A DNA stretch of 64,000 nucleotides from NCBI GenBank assembly GCA_963726715.1, contig CAVSDF010000010.1:620001-684000 (forward strand). The letters are read 5' to 3'. A program made the position numbers and the translations under genes. This document shows positions 36,315 through 45,407 of the stretch, one piece after another; the first letter of the stretch is position 1; every line of letters begins with the position of its first letter. The notes under the pieces are model-generated. The model did not search any database and was not told the DNA's origin. It saw only the letters and a list, made by a program, of their open reading frames with translations. The stretch is from CAVSDF01 sp963726715 (lineage in GTDB: Bacteria > Bacteroidota > Rhodothermia > Rhodothermales > BA12).

Positions 36315-36387
36315 TGCCCTGTAGCTCAATTGGCAGAGCGCCTGATTCTGGATCAGGAGGTCGGAGGTTCGAACCCTCCCAGGGCAA
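36315..36387 (+). tRNA. tRNA-Gln (anticodon CTG)
   Basis: A complete 73-nt cloverleaf. Acceptor TGCCCTG pairs with CAGGGCA, with the U1-A72 pair typical of tRNA-Gln and discriminator A. D arm GCTC/GAGC, anticodon arm CCTGA-TTCTGGA-TCAGG giving CTG, T arm GGAGG-TTCGAAC-CCTCC. CCA is not encoded. Confidence 0.97.
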
Positions 36388-36395
36388 CACCGAGA

Positions 36396-36438
36396 AAACG
36401 GCCCGGAACGCCCCGTCAAGGTGGCTTCCGGGCCGTTT
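36396..36438 (+). terminator. Terminator hairpin after tRNA-Gln
   Basis: AAACGGCCCGGAA and TTCCGGGCCGTTT form a perfect 13-bp stem 8 bp past the tRNA, followed by CCATTTCG. Confidence 0.75.
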
Positions 36439-36747
36439 CCATTTCGTGGTAGATCTTCCCCCTTCCTCCGAATCGTTTCGGGGATGCAAATCGGCAGATG
36501 GAGGTCATGTGACATCGCGCTCCAGAGGATCGTAGAGTTCGTGACGCGAGAGAGAGACCGACGCGCAGGGCGCGGCGACTCTCGTCGCACGGTGCTGGCT
36601 GTGGTAGCGATGGAGAAGCGCATTCAGGCGTGGGCGAAGTGTGTATCGGCCCGACCGTGCACGCCGGACCGCCACCGCACACACCGTCACGCCGCACCGG
36701 CGCAGCAGCCGGGGCACCGGGCACGCGCGCGGCACGTTGGCGGCGGC
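36439..36747. other. Intergenic region
   Basis: About 310 bp between the tRNA terminator and the HsdR_N gene. It has GAGAGAGAGACC-like sequence and a GC-rich stretch resembling DNA near 36150 (GGGCACGCGGCG), but no gene or clear promoter. Confidence 0.4.
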
Positions 36748-37233
36748 GTGCCTCGCCCTGCCCCGTTCCCCGACCTCGCGTTCCCAACGCTTCCGCCGCG
36801 CCTCGCCATCGCCGTGCGGCGGCGCGCGGACGGCGGTGCCGAGGTGCTCGACGTGCTGCGGCGGCGCTACGTGGCCGCGACGCCCGAGGAGTGGGTGCGG
36901 CAGCACGTCGCCGCGTTCCTCGTCGCCCACCGCGGCGTGCCACCGGGCCTCATCGCTGTCGAGCAGGCGGTCGGCGGGGCGATGGCGCGGCGCTTCGACC
37001 TCGTCGTACGCGGGGCCGACGGGCGGGCGCGGCTGCTCGTCGAGTGCAAGGCGCCGCCGGTGGCCCTCACCGATGCGGTCTTCGCCCAGGCGGCGCGCTA
37101 CAACCGGACCGTCGGCGCGGCGCTCGTGCTCGTCACCAACGGTCTCCGCCATGTCGCCTACCGCCCCGCCACGACGGAGGGCGAGGCCGCGACCTTCCTC
37201 GACGACCTGCCGCCCTTCGACGCGATGGCGTAA
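36748..37233 (+). CDS. HsdR N-terminal-domain protein (PD-(D/E)XK nuclease-like)
   Basis: A 161-residue protein from GTG 36748. It has the Bacteroidota stand-alone HSDR_N pattern: EVLDVLRRRYVAATPEEWVRQHVAAFLV, then AMARRFDLVVRGADGRARLLVECKAP with the catalytic-type D-x(n)-ECK of PD-(D/E)XK nucleases, then FAQAARYNRTVGAALVLVTNGLRHVAY. No helicase or methylase domain is attached and no other restriction gene is nearby, so its role is unclear. It is probably cytoplasmic. The position next to tRNA-Gln and the CARF-like gene is noted but may be chance. Confidence 0.85.
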   Translation: MPRPAPFPDLAFPTLPPRLAIAVRRRADGGAEVLDVLRRRYVAATPEEWVRQHVAAFLVAHRGVPPGLIAVEQAVGGAMARRFDLVVRGADGRARLLVECKAPPVALTDAVFAQAARYNRTVGAALVLVTNGLRHVAYRPATTEGEAATFLDDLPPFDAMA

Positions 37234-37347
37234 ACCGCAGAGACCCGACGACCGCCGACGCGCCCCTGTCAGAATCTGTACACTGCCGCATCGGGGTCGT
37301 GCGCGCCTCGCCACCGTTTCGTCCCTTCTCAACCCCGTTCCTATCCC

Positions 37348-38617
37348 ATGCGCCGTCTCCTGCTTCTGCTCGCCCTCCTCGCACCGCTCGCCGCGCGCGC
37401 GCAGTCCGTCTCCCCTCCCTCCGCGCTCGTGCTGCGCCCGGCGGCGGTCTTCGACGGTGTGGCGACGCACGCCGGGTGGATGGTGCGCGTCGAGGGCGGA
37501 CGGATCGTCGCGGCGGGGCCGTCGGTCGAGGCCGCCGGGGCGCGCGTCGTCGAGTTGCCCGGCCTGACGCTCCTGCCGGGGATGATCGAGGGGCACGGGC
37601 ACCTCTTCCTCCACCCGTACAACGAGACGCCGTGGGCCGACCAGGTCCTCCGCGAGCCGCTCGCAACCCGCACCGTGCGCGCCGTCGTCCACGCCGAGCG
37701 GACGCTCCGCGCGGGCGTGACCACGCTGCGCGACCTCGGCACCGAGGGCGCCGCCTACGCCGACGCGGGCCTCAAACGCGCCATCGACGAAGGCATCGTG
37801 CCGGGTCCGCGCCTGGTCATTGCCTCGAAAGCGCTCGTGGCGACCGGCTCCTACGGCCCCGTCCTCTCCCCCGAGGCAGAGGGCACGCCCCTCGGCGCCG
37901 AAGCCGCCGAGGCGAGGCCCTCGTGCGCGTCGTCCGCGACCAGATCGGGCACGGCGCCGATGTCGTCAAGGTCTACGCCGACTACCGGTGGGGCCCGCCG
38001 GGCAGGCCGCGCCGACGTACACGCTCGACGAGTTGCGGCGGATCGTCGAGGTCGCCGCGAGCGCCGGACGCCCGGTCGTCGCCCACGCGTCGACGGCGGA
38101 AGGGATGCGCCGGGCGACGCTCGCGGGCGTGCAGACGATCGAGCACGGCGACGGCGGCACGCCCGAGGTGTTCGCGCTCATGGCCGAGCGCGGCGTCGCG
38201 CTCTGCCCGACCGTCGCCGCCGGGGCCGCGATCCTCGCCTACGGCGGCTACCGCGCGGGCGTCGACGCGCTGCCCGAGCGCCTGCGGCAGAAGCGCGCGA
38301 GCGTCGCGGCGGCGCGGGCGGCGGGCGTCGAGATCGTCGTCGGCGGCGACGTCGGCGTCTTCGCGCACGGCGAGAACGCCCGCGAGGCCGAACTGCTCGT
38401 CGCCGACTACGGCTTCACGGCGCTCGAGGTGGCGCGCGGCGTCACGAGCGGCAACGCCCGCCTGCTCGCGCTCCCCGACCGCGGCCGCGTCGCCCCCGGC
38501 CTCCTCGCCGACCTCATCGCCGTCGACGGCGACCCCGCCCGCGACGTGAGCGCCCTCCGCCGCGTCCGCTGGGTGATGAAGGGGGGCACCGTCTTCCTCA
38601 CCCCTGACGCGCGGTGA
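37348..38617 (+). CDS. Exported metal-dependent amidohydrolase (imidazolonepropionase-like, frameshifted)
   Basis: A secreted amidohydrolase of about 423 residues with signal peptide LLLLLALLAPLAARAQ. The beta-sandwich and metal site start with VFDGVATHAGWMVRVEGGRIV, then LLPGMIEGHGHLFLHPY (HxH), GVTTLRDLG, VVKVYADY with a lysine, VVAHASTAEGMRRA, IEHGDGG, VVGGDVGVF and APGLLADLIAVDGDP. Frame breaks occur near 37909 and 38000; at each, one missing base (a G in CCGGGCAG for the second) restores the sequence. Family members hydrolyse cyclic amides or Xaa-Pro peptides. Substrate unknown. Confidence 0.87.
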
Positions 38618-38708
38618 GAGGGCAGCCGCTCGCGCAAGCGCTCGTCCGACCGCGACACCCCGTCACCGGCAGCAGGGCCGTTATGTTCTGCATCCGCCCT
38701 CCCGTTGT

Positions 38709-38799
38709 GTCATTGCGAGGCCGTGGAAGGGCCGTGGCAATCCGGACCAAAGGCGCCCGTCGATCCAGATTGCCACGTCGCTGCGCTCCTCGCAATGAC
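38709..38799. repeat. GTCATTGCGAG palindromic element, copy 3
   Basis: Arms GTCATTGCGAGGC and CTCGCAATGAC, inner CGTGGCAATCCGG and CAGATTGCCACG. It lies between the convergent amidohydrolase and esterase genes and may end transcription of both. Confidence 0.85.
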
Positions 38800-38836
38800 A
38801 GGCGTCGAAGAGCAAGACAGAACGTCACGCCCCCCG

Positions 38837-39855
38837 TCACCGGCAGGGCGTCTCCTTGACGAAGGCGGCGGTTTCGCGCCCGACGATGCGGCCGGGACGG
38901 CTCATCGTGAGGGCACCGACGGAGTGGGCGGGGGCGCCGAAGGTGCCGACGGGCGGGGTCTCGACGCCGACGCCGGCAAGGGCCGCGCGCAGGCGCTCGG
39001 CCTGCATCCGGAACGTGCGCTCCTCGCCGCTCGCGGTGAAGAAGCGGAACGGCGGCGCGGCGGCGGTCGCGTAGGTCGCGGGCGAGGCTCTCGCGCTGCC
39101 ACGCGGCAGGCGTCGCGGGCATGGCCTCGGCGACGGCGGTGCCGGGGGGCGCGAAGCGGGCGGCGAAGTAGCGGTAGTCGCCCTGGATCGAGGGCACGTC
39201 GGTGAGGTCGAGTGCGGCTCCGCTGACCATGACGGCGCCGCAGACGGAGCCGTCGGGGGCACCGGCGGCGCGCAGCCACGTCGGGTCGAGGGCGAGGCGG
39301 GCGGCGATCTGTCCGCCGGCCGAGTGGCCCATCACGAACAGCCGCTGCACGTCGGCGCCGTAGCGGGCGGCGTTGGCGCGCACCCACGCGGTCGCCGCCG
39401 CCACGTCTTCCACCTGCGCCGTCGGGCGTCACGCTCGACGCCTTCCGTCCCTCGCCCTTGGCCCCGGGGTCGATCAGGCGGTAGCCGACGAGCGCGACGC
39501 CGATGCCCTGGCTCGACAGCAGGCGCGCCATGTTGGCGTACGGCTCGAACCCGCCAACGGAGAGGTCCTTGTCGCCCGATGTCCATCCGCCGCCGTGGAC
39601 GAAGACGACGACCGGCCACCGCGCCGCCGAGTCGCCGCGCGCCGCCGCCGAGGCCGCCGCGTAGGGCACGTAGAGGTCGAGGCGGTGCTTGGGGTTGCCG
39701 CTCGACCGGTACGGGATGTTGCGCTCGATGCGCACGCCGTCCGCCGAGGCGGTCTTGCTGAAGAACCGCGCGCCGACGCCGGTGAAGAACGAGCATCCGG
39801 AGGCGATGCACGCGAGGGCGACGAGGGGGACGGCGGCGAGCAGGAGACGGCGCAT
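38837..39855 (-). CDS. Alpha/beta-hydrolase lipoprotein, BD-FAE/carboxylesterase-like (frameshifted)
   Basis: About 340 residues. Lipoprotein signal LLLAAVPLVALACIASGC with lipobox ASGC. Oxyanion motif VVFVHGGGWTSGDKD, GVALVGYRL, then after a frame break near 39415 DVAAATAWVRANAARYG, VMGHSAGGQIAARLAL with the nucleophile Ser, and near 39070 another break before PFRFFTASGEERTFRMQAERL and PAHSVGAL with the candidate catalytic His. Matches the dienelactone hydrolase/feruloyl-esterase-like group of secreted esterases. Two one-base indels account for the breaks. Confidence 0.85.
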
Positions 39856-39981
39856 CGGGAGAGTGTCAGATCGGAGGGATGCACCCGCAACGCGCCGTCC
39901 GCGCCGGTGTCGCACCGCGCCGCGCGCCGCCGCCACAAATGGCGCCGTCCTCACATTGGCGGGCGGGGCGATGGGCCGTAT

Positions 39982-40009
39982 ACCTGTCAGGAGCGGGGAC
40001 CTGACAGGT
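39982..40009. repeat. AACCTGTCAGGT-family palindrome, copy 6
   Basis: Arms ACCTGTCAGG and ACCTGACAGGT around GAGCGGGG, 66 bp beyond the argS stop codon and upstream of the esterase gene. Confidence 0.8.
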
Positions 40010-40075
40010 GGCGCACCGCTACACTCGACGCGCGCGATCCACCAACCCTCAACAACCAACGACCCACTTCACGCA

Positions 40076-41827
40076 TCACATCGACTCGGGAGCGGAGACG
40101 CCGAGGAGGGCGAGGCCACCGGCGAGGACGTTCTTGGCGCCGACGAGGAGCGCGAGGCGCGGGTGCGCCACGTCCGGCGCCTCGCCGACGATGCGGCTGA
40201 CGCCGTAGACCTGCGTGAAGGCGACGGCCACCTCGCGCAGGTACGTCGCCACGAGGTGCGGCTCCTTTGCCGCGGCGGCGCGGGCGACGACGCCGGGGAA
40301 GTGCAGGAGTGTCTTCACGAGCGCCTGCTCGGCCGGATGCGCGAGGCGCGTGAGGTCGGCGGTGCCCGAGAGCGCGGCGGGATCGACGGTCAGGCCGGTT
40401 TCGGCGGCCTTGCGCACGATCGAGGCGATGCGCGCGTGGGCGTACTGGAGGTAGAAGACGGGGTTCTTCTCCGACGCCTCGCGCGCGAGATCGAGGTCGA
40501 ATTCGAGGTGCGTGCCGGGCGCGCGCATCAGGAAGAAGAAGCGCGTCACGTCGGCGCCGACATCGTCCATCAATTCGTCGAGGGTGACGTAGTTGGCCTT
40601 GCGCGTCGACATCTTGACCGGCGCGCCGCCACGCACGAGGGTCACGAACTGGTAGATCACCACGTCCACGTTGCCTGCATCGTAGCCGAGCACATTGAGC
40701 GCGCGCAGGACGTCGGGGTAGGTGGCGATGTGGTCGGCGCCGAAGACATCGACGGCGCGGTCGAAGCCGCGGTCGAACTTGTCGATGTGGTAGGCGATGT
40801 CGGGCAGGCGGTACGTCGGCTCGCCGGTCGACTTGACGAGGACGGTGTCGGCAGGCTCGCCGTCCTTGCCGGTCTTGCCGAGCTTCGAGGTCAGGAACCA
40901 CGTGGCGCCCTCGCGCTCCTCGACGAAGCCCTTCGCGCGCAGCGCCTCGACGACGCGGCCGAGGGCGCCGTTTTCGTAGAACGTCCGCTCGTTGAAGTGC
41001 ACGTCCATGTGCACGCCGAGGCGGGCGAGCGTCTGCGTGATGTCGGCGAAGATGGCCTCCTGCGCGGCCATGCGGAACGGGTCGAGGAGCGGGCCGTCGG
41101 TCAGCATCTCGCCGAGCGCGCCGCCCCCGACGAGCGCGTCGCCGTGCGCATCCACCATCGTCTGTGCAATGTCTGCGATGTACCCGCCCATGTACCCGCC
41201 GTCGGGGAAGGCGGCGGGGAGCGTGACCGTCTCGCCGGGCGCGGTCTCGACCTCCTTCGTCGGGCCGTCCGGGCGCACGATCCCGATGTAGCGCGCCCGT
41301 ACGCTCTGCCCGAGAACGCGCATCTGCCGCCCGCCGTCGTTGAAGTAGTACTCGCGCGTCACGTCGTAGCCGGCGGCCTCCATCAGGCTGGCGACGGTAT
41401 CGCCGAGGACGGCGTTGCGCCCGTGGCCCACGGTCAAGGGGCCGGTGGGGTTGGCCGAGACGAACTCGACGAGCACTTTTTCGCCCGTGCCAACGTCGGA
41501 GCGCCCGAAGTCCGGACCGGCGGCGAGCACGCGGCGCAGGCCGTCGTGGAGCACGGCGTCGGCGAAGCGGATGTTGACGAAGCCCGGCCCGGCCACTTCG
41601 ACGGCCGCCACGACGCGCGGGTCGGCGGCCTCGCGCAGGCGGGCGGCGAGGTCGTCGGCGATGGCGCGCGGGTTCTTGCGCAGCGGACGGGCGAGGCGGA
41701 GCGCGACCGACGTGGCGAGGTCGCCGTGGTCGGCGTTGGCGGGCGTCTCGAACTCGGGCGCCGTGCCGCCTGGCGCGCCCATGTCGGCGAGGATCCGGGC
41801 GACGAGCGGGGCGAGGGTATCGGTCAT
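40076..41827 (-). CDS. argS: Arginyl-tRNA synthetase
   Basis: Class I aminoacyl-tRNA synthetase of 583 residues, charging tRNA-Arg. N-terminal additional domain (PANADHGDLATSVALRLAR), then the HIGH motif as VSANPTGPLTVGHGRN, YYFNDGGRQMRVLGQS, the TDTVLVKSTGEPTYRLPDIAYH block typical of ArgS, VFGADHIATYPDVLRAL, PVKMSTRKANYVTLDEL (KMSKR-equivalent KMSTRK), and the C-terminal anticodon-binding DALR domain (LQYAHARIASIVRKA). Uninterrupted frame with ATG at 41827. Confidence 0.97.
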   Translation of the reverse strand: MTDTLAPLVARILADMGAPGGTAPEFETPANADHGDLATSVALRLARPLRKNPRAIADDLAARLREAADPRVVAAVEVAGPGFVNIRFADAVLHDGLRRVLAAGPDFGRSDVGTGEKVLVEFVSANPTGPLTVGHGRNAVLGDTVASLMEAAGYDVTREYYFNDGGRQMRVLGQSVRARYIGIVRPDGPTKEVETAPGETVTLPAAFPDGGYMGGYIADIAQTMVDAHGDALVGGGALGEMLTDGPLLDPFRMAAQEAIFADITQTLARLGVHMDVHFNERTFYENGALGRVVEALRAKGFVEEREGATWFLTSKLGKTGKDGEPADTVLVKSTGEPTYRLPDIAYHIDKFDRGFDRAVDVFGADHIATYPDVLRALNVLGYDAGNVDVVIYQFVTLVRGGAPVKMSTRKANYVTLDELMDDVGADVTRFFFLMRAPGTHLEFDLDLAREASEKNPVFYLQYAHARIASIVRKAAETGLTVDPAALSGTADLTRLAHPAEQALVKTLLHFPGVVARAAAAKEPHLVATYLREVAVAFTQVYGVSRIVGEAPDVAHPRLALLVGAKNVLAGGLALLGVSAPESM

Positions 41828-42025
41828 AACAGCGGCGAAGGCGTGCGAACAGTCGGAAAACGACGTCCAAACTACCCCGGCGCCCGCGTGCCCGGCTGCG
41901 AATCCGGCGCGAACGGGCGGTCACGACGGCGGACGACGGCGGACGACCAGCGACCAGCGACCGACGTTACCCTGTCATGTCACCGCCGCCACGACGGCAC
42001 CAGAGATGCCTCGGCGCTCCATCTC

Positions 42026-42033
42026 TACCTTGC
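42026..42033 (+). promoter_or_regulatory. -7 promoter element of the DUF3298 gene
   Basis: TACCTTGC, 24 bp upstream of ATG 42058, matches the recurring -7 box. Confidence 0.5.
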
Positions 42034-42057
42034 GGCTCGATTCAACCCGTCCGTCCG

Positions 42058-42852
42058 ATGCGCCGCCTCGCCGTTCTCGCCGCCCTCGCTCTTCCGCTCG
42101 CGCTCGCCGCGTGCACGCCCGATCCGCCGCCGCCGCCCGCGAGCGCCGACACGATGGGCGCGGTGGCGCCCACCGCCGCGCAACTCGCCCTCAGCGATAC
42201 GACGATCACGCGCGACGACCAGACCCTCCGCCTCTCGCTGACCGTGCCCCGCGCGATGGGGCCGGGCGCCGAGGCGGTCAACGCGGCCTACGACACCACC
42301 GTCGCCCGCATCGTCGATGCCGCGACGGCCGACGCGCGCGAGATGGCGGGGGCGAACGCGGCGCTTCCCGAACCGCCGCCCGGCGGCGCGCAGAGCACGC
42401 TCGACGGCCGCACCGAGGCGCCGACGGTCACCGCGCGCGTCTTCTCGGCGCGCACCACCTACAGCCGCTTCTCGGCGGGCGCCGCGCACCCGAACACCGC
42501 CGCCTTCGTCGTCAACATCGACCGCCAGACGGGGCGGCCGCTTGCCCTCGCCACCCTCTTCGCCGACGGCGCCGCCTTCCTCGACACCCTCTCGGCCCGC
42601 ACCCGCGCCGACGTGCGCGCGCAGATGATCGAGAAGTCGGGCGGGACGGAGATCCCCGAGGAGATGCTCCGCGACGGCACCGCGCCCGCCGCGGCGTCCT
42701 TCGCGCTCTTCACCCTCGCCGCCGACGGCCTGCACCTCTACTTCCCGCAGTACGCGGTCGCGCCCTACGTCTTCGGCGACTTCGAGACGGTCGTCCCGTG
42801 GAGCGCCCTCCGCCCGATGCTGCGCGAGGACGGCCCCGCGAGCGGCCTCTGA
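42058..42852 (+). CDS. DUF3298-domain lipoprotein
   Basis: A 264-residue lipoprotein: signal LAVLAALALPLALAACTP with lipobox LAAC. The region SARTTYSRFSAGAAHPNTAAFVVNIDRQTGRPL followed by LATLFADGAAFLDTLSARTR is the DUF3298/RsiV C-terminal pattern (surface lysozyme-binding-like fold in RsiV). The end, LHLYFPQYAVAPYVFGDFETVVPWSALRPML, is the conserved last motif. Sits on the outer or inner membrane facing the periplasm. No sigma factor is adjacent, so an RsiV role is not supported. Confidence 0.85.
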   Translation: MRRLAVLAALALPLALAACTPDPPPPPASADTMGAVAPTAAQLALSDTTITRDDQTLRLSLTVPRAMGPGAEAVNAAYDTTVARIVDAATADAREMAGANAALPEPPPGGAQSTLDGRTEAPTVTARVFSARTTYSRFSAGAAHPNTAAFVVNIDRQTGRPLALATLFADGAAFLDTLSARTRADVRAQMIEKSGGTEIPEEMLRDGTAPAAASFALFTLAADGLHLYFPQYAVAPYVFGDFETVVPWSALRPMLREDGPASGL

Positions 42853-42874
42853 CGGCGGCGCCCCCCGGACGCGC

Positions 42875-44089
42875 TCACACCGCCTGTCCGCGCGCCGCGT
42901 GGGAGGCGAGGACCGTGCCGGCGAGCGCGAGGACGGCGCCGGTGAGCCAGATGACAGGGGCGGGAGCGGCGCCGAGCGCGGCGGTGCCGAGCGACTGTCC
43001 GGCGGCCATCGCGGCGCTCGCGGCGAGGCTGTAGGCGCCGAGGTAGGCGCCGCGCTGCCCCTCGGGCGCGATCCCGACGACGAACGGCATCGCCGCGCCC
43101 ATCGCGCACATCTCGCCGAAGGCCCCGACGACGACCCCGGCGGCAATCCCCGGAAGGGTGTCGAGGGCGAGGAGCGCGAGGCCTGCCGCCGTCAGCACGC
43201 CGCCCGCGGCGACGAGGCGCGCCGCCGAGAGCCGCGCGAGACGGGCGAGCATCGGCACCTCGCAGAGCACGATGAGGACGGTGTTGACGGCCACGAGCGC
43301 GCCGTAGACGCCGGTCGAGTAGCCGAGTCCACCGACGAGGTGCACCGACAGCGGTCCGAATTGCAGCGTGAAGGCGCCCCAGATGGCGCCGAAGCCGATG
43401 GCGAAGAGCGCGAGCCGCCGGTCGCGCCACGCCCCGACCATCGCCCCGAACCCCGGCCGCGCTGCCGGGGGCGACGGGGCACCCGCGGCCCCGACATCCG
43501 GCGCTCGCTCGGAGCCGGGGCGCTGGCGCAGGAGCAGCAGGTAGACGGCGACGCCTGCGGCAAGGGCGGTCGCGGCGTCGACGGCGAAAAGCGCGGTGAA
43601 GCTCCACGCCGCGAGCACGCCGCCGAGCGGCGGCCCGACGCTCATGCCGAGGTTGAGGGCGAGTCGGTAGGCGGCGGTCGAGCGGCGGTGCTCGCCGTCG
43701 GGCGTGAGGTCGGCGAGGAGCGCCATCCCCGACGGGCGCCCCGCCTCGGCGACGAGGCCCCACAGGAACGCCCCGGCGAGCACGACGGGGAGGCCGCGAA
43801 GGAACGGGAAGGCGAGCATCAGCACGCCACCGCCGACGAGCGCGCCGAGGAAGACGCGGGCCGCGCCGAAGCGGTCGGAGAGGCCGCCGCCGAGCGGCGC
43901 GCTCGCCGTCATCCCGATCCCGAAGGCGCCGACGAGAAGCCCCGCCGCGCCCTCGCCGAGGCCGAGCACGCGCGTGCCGTAGAGCGCGAGAAACGGCCCC
44001 GCCATCGACCCGAGGCGGTTCACGAACGTCGCCGCGCAGAGCACCCACACGTCGCGCGGCAGGCCCCGGAGGGAGGCGTAGGGGTTCAC
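42875..44089 (-). CDS. Major facilitator superfamily exporter
   Basis: A 404-residue MFS transporter with 12 hydrophobic helices. Loop 2-3 has GGGLSDRFGAARVFLGA, the MFS signature. Helix 1 VLCAATFVNRLGSMAGPFLALY and motif LNLGMSVGPPLGGVLA (antiporter-like motif C) suggest a drug or metabolite exporter of the YceL/MdtH-like class. Loop 6-7 is a soluble region with ERAPDVGAAGAPSPPAA. Substrate unknown. Its stop is 22 bp from the convergent DUF3298 gene. Confidence 0.9.
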   Translation of the reverse strand: MNPYASLRGLPRDVWVLCAATFVNRLGSMAGPFLALYGTRVLGLGEGAAGLLVGAFGIGMTASAPLGGGLSDRFGAARVFLGALVGGGVLMLAFPFLRGLPVVLAGAFLWGLVAEAGRPSGMALLADLTPDGEHRRSTAAYRLALNLGMSVGPPLGGVLAAWSFTALFAVDAATALAAGVAVYLLLLRQRPGSERAPDVGAAGAPSPPAARPGFGAMVGAWRDRRLALFAIGFGAIWGAFTLQFGPLSVHLVGGLGYSTGVYGALVAVNTVLIVLCEVPMLARLARLSAARLVAAGGVLTAAGLALLALDTLPGIAAGVVVGAFGEMCAMGAAMPFVVGIAPEGQRGAYLGAYSLAASAAMAAGQSLGTAALGAAPAPVIWLTGAVLALAGTVLASHAARGQAV

Positions 44090-44143
44090 GGGCGGCGGGT
44101 CGAACGGGTCGGAGTGGATGGGGCGGGTGGAGGGCGAGTCGAA

Positions 44144-44173
44144 AACCTGTCAGGTGCGGGGACCTGACAGGTT
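44144..44173. repeat. AACCTGTCAGGT-family palindrome, copy 7 (consensus form)
   Basis: Arms AACCTGTCAGGT and ACCTGACAGGTT with loop GCGGGG; identical to the copy at 47877. It lies 52 bp past the Asp-box lipoprotein stop and upstream of the MFS gene. Confidence 0.9.
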
Positions 44174-44225
44174 GCGCTGCGGCGGCGGTCGGGGGCAACG
44201 ACCAACCACCCCGATCAACTCCCCC

Positions 44226-45289
44226 TCAAAACGTGACGCGGGCGAGGGCGCCGCCACGACCGGCGACGAGGAAGGCGCCGCCGGGGAGGGCGGTGGCGGT
44301 CCAGTAGACGGTGTCGCTCAGGTGCTGCCACGTCTGGCCGCCGTCGCGCGAGGCGTCGAGGCCGCCGGGACCGACGGCGACGGCGTGGCGCCCGTTGGCG
44401 TCGAGGGCGAGGCCGTAGACGGCGTCGATGACGGTGCGCGGCGAGACGGTCCACGTGCGCCCGTCGTCGGTCGAGCGCAGCATCGTCTGGCCGTCGATGG
44501 CGCCGAGGCTTCCGGCGAGCATCAGCGGGCCGCCATGGGCGAGGGTCGAGAGGCCGCGCGAGCCGTCGGCGGAGCGGAAGGGTGTGTCGACGCTCTGCCA
44601 CGTCCGCCCGGCGTCGGCGGTGCGGAGGACGCGGTCGGGTGCGGGCGCGCCCTCGGGGCCGCCGCCGTTGGTGACGATCCACGCCCGCTCGCCCCGCGCA
44701 ATCGCGCACGTTCCGCTCGACGCGAATCCGCCCTCGCCCGCACGCGCCACGACGGGCACCGTCGGCGCCTGCCACGTCCGCCCGCCGTCGCCCGTGCTGA
44801 TCATCGGCAGGCGCGTCCCGACGGCGTCGGAGACGGCGACGCCGCGGCGGGCGTCGTGGAAGGCGAGGCAGTCGTAGAAGGCGGTCGGCTCGGCGTTGAC
44901 CCACGCGGTCGTCCACGTCGCGCCGCCGTCGTCGGTGCGGACGATGCGCGAGGCGGCGCCGTTTCCGATCGACAGCATCACCGCCTCGCGGTCGGAGAAC
45001 GCTTCGACGTCGCGGAATTGCAGCGTATCGGCGCCCGGCACGCGCCCGGCGGACCACGTCGCCCCGCCGTCGGTCGAGCGGGAGAACGAGCCTCCGGCGC
45101 CACTCGTCCACACGGTCCGTCCATCGCCCGCGGCGCTGAGGCCGATGAGGAGCGCCGTCGTCCCGCTCGCCAGCGGTGTCACGGTGGGGACGGCGGTCGA
45201 GGCAGCCGGCATCGGCACCGGCGGACGCGCGGTGGAGCAGGCGGCGAGGACGAGCGGAAGGACGGGAGCGGGGCGAGGCGGCGGAGCAT
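44226..45289 (-). CDS. Asp-box (BNR) beta-propeller lipoprotein (5' end frameshifted)
   Basis: A secreted propeller of about 354 residues. At least six Asp-box motifs: RSTDGGATW, RTDDGGATW, STGDGGRTW, RTADAGRTW, RSTDDGRTW and SRDGGQTW, spaced about 45 residues, as in YCF48-like and BNR proteins. The lipobox LAAC (PLVLAACSTARP) is in the main frame, but the ATG at 45289 (MLRRLAP) is in another frame, so one indel lies near 45265. Role unknown; such proteins bind sugars or act as scaffolds. An overlapping palindrome and -7 box precede it. Confidence 0.82.
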
Positions 45290-45311
45290 CGGATCGGGCG
45301 GAGAGACCGCG

Positions 45312-45319
45312 CGAAAGTA
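45312..45319 (-). promoter_or_regulatory. -7 promoter element of the Asp-box lipoprotein gene
   Basis: TACTTTCG on the minus strand, 23 bp upstream of ATG 45289; directly abuts the 23-bp palindrome. Confidence 0.5.
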
Positions 45320-45342
45320 GAGACGCATCGGCGATGCGTCTC
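45320..45342. repeat. GAGACGCATCG-type palindrome, copy 2
   Basis: GAGACGCATCG and CGATGCGTCTC around a single G: a perfect 23-nt palindrome covering the -10 to -33 spacer of the Asp-box gene promoter, so it could also be an operator. A diverged copy is at 14712. Confidence 0.65.
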
Positions 45343-45377
45343 CCTCCGCGCCCCGAACCGGCGGCGATGGCCTGACA

Positions 45378-45407
45378 GACCTGACAGGTGCGGGGACCTG
45401 TCAGGTC
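45378..45407. repeat. AACCTGTCAGGT-family palindrome, copy 8
   Basis: Arms GACCTGACAGGT and ACCTGTCAGGTC around GCGGGG. The TGA stop of the hybrid sensor gene lies inside its right arm (45401-45403), so the element supplies the stop codon. Confidence 0.9.

Noticed and set aside
36748..37233. Type I restriction-modification locus
   Set aside because: No helicase, specificity or methyltransferase subunit in the flanking DNA.
42058..42852. RsiV-type anti-sigma factor
   Set aside because: Only the extracytoplasmic DUF3298 part is present; it is a lipoprotein with no cytoplasmic anti-sigma domain and no ECF sigma gene nearby.
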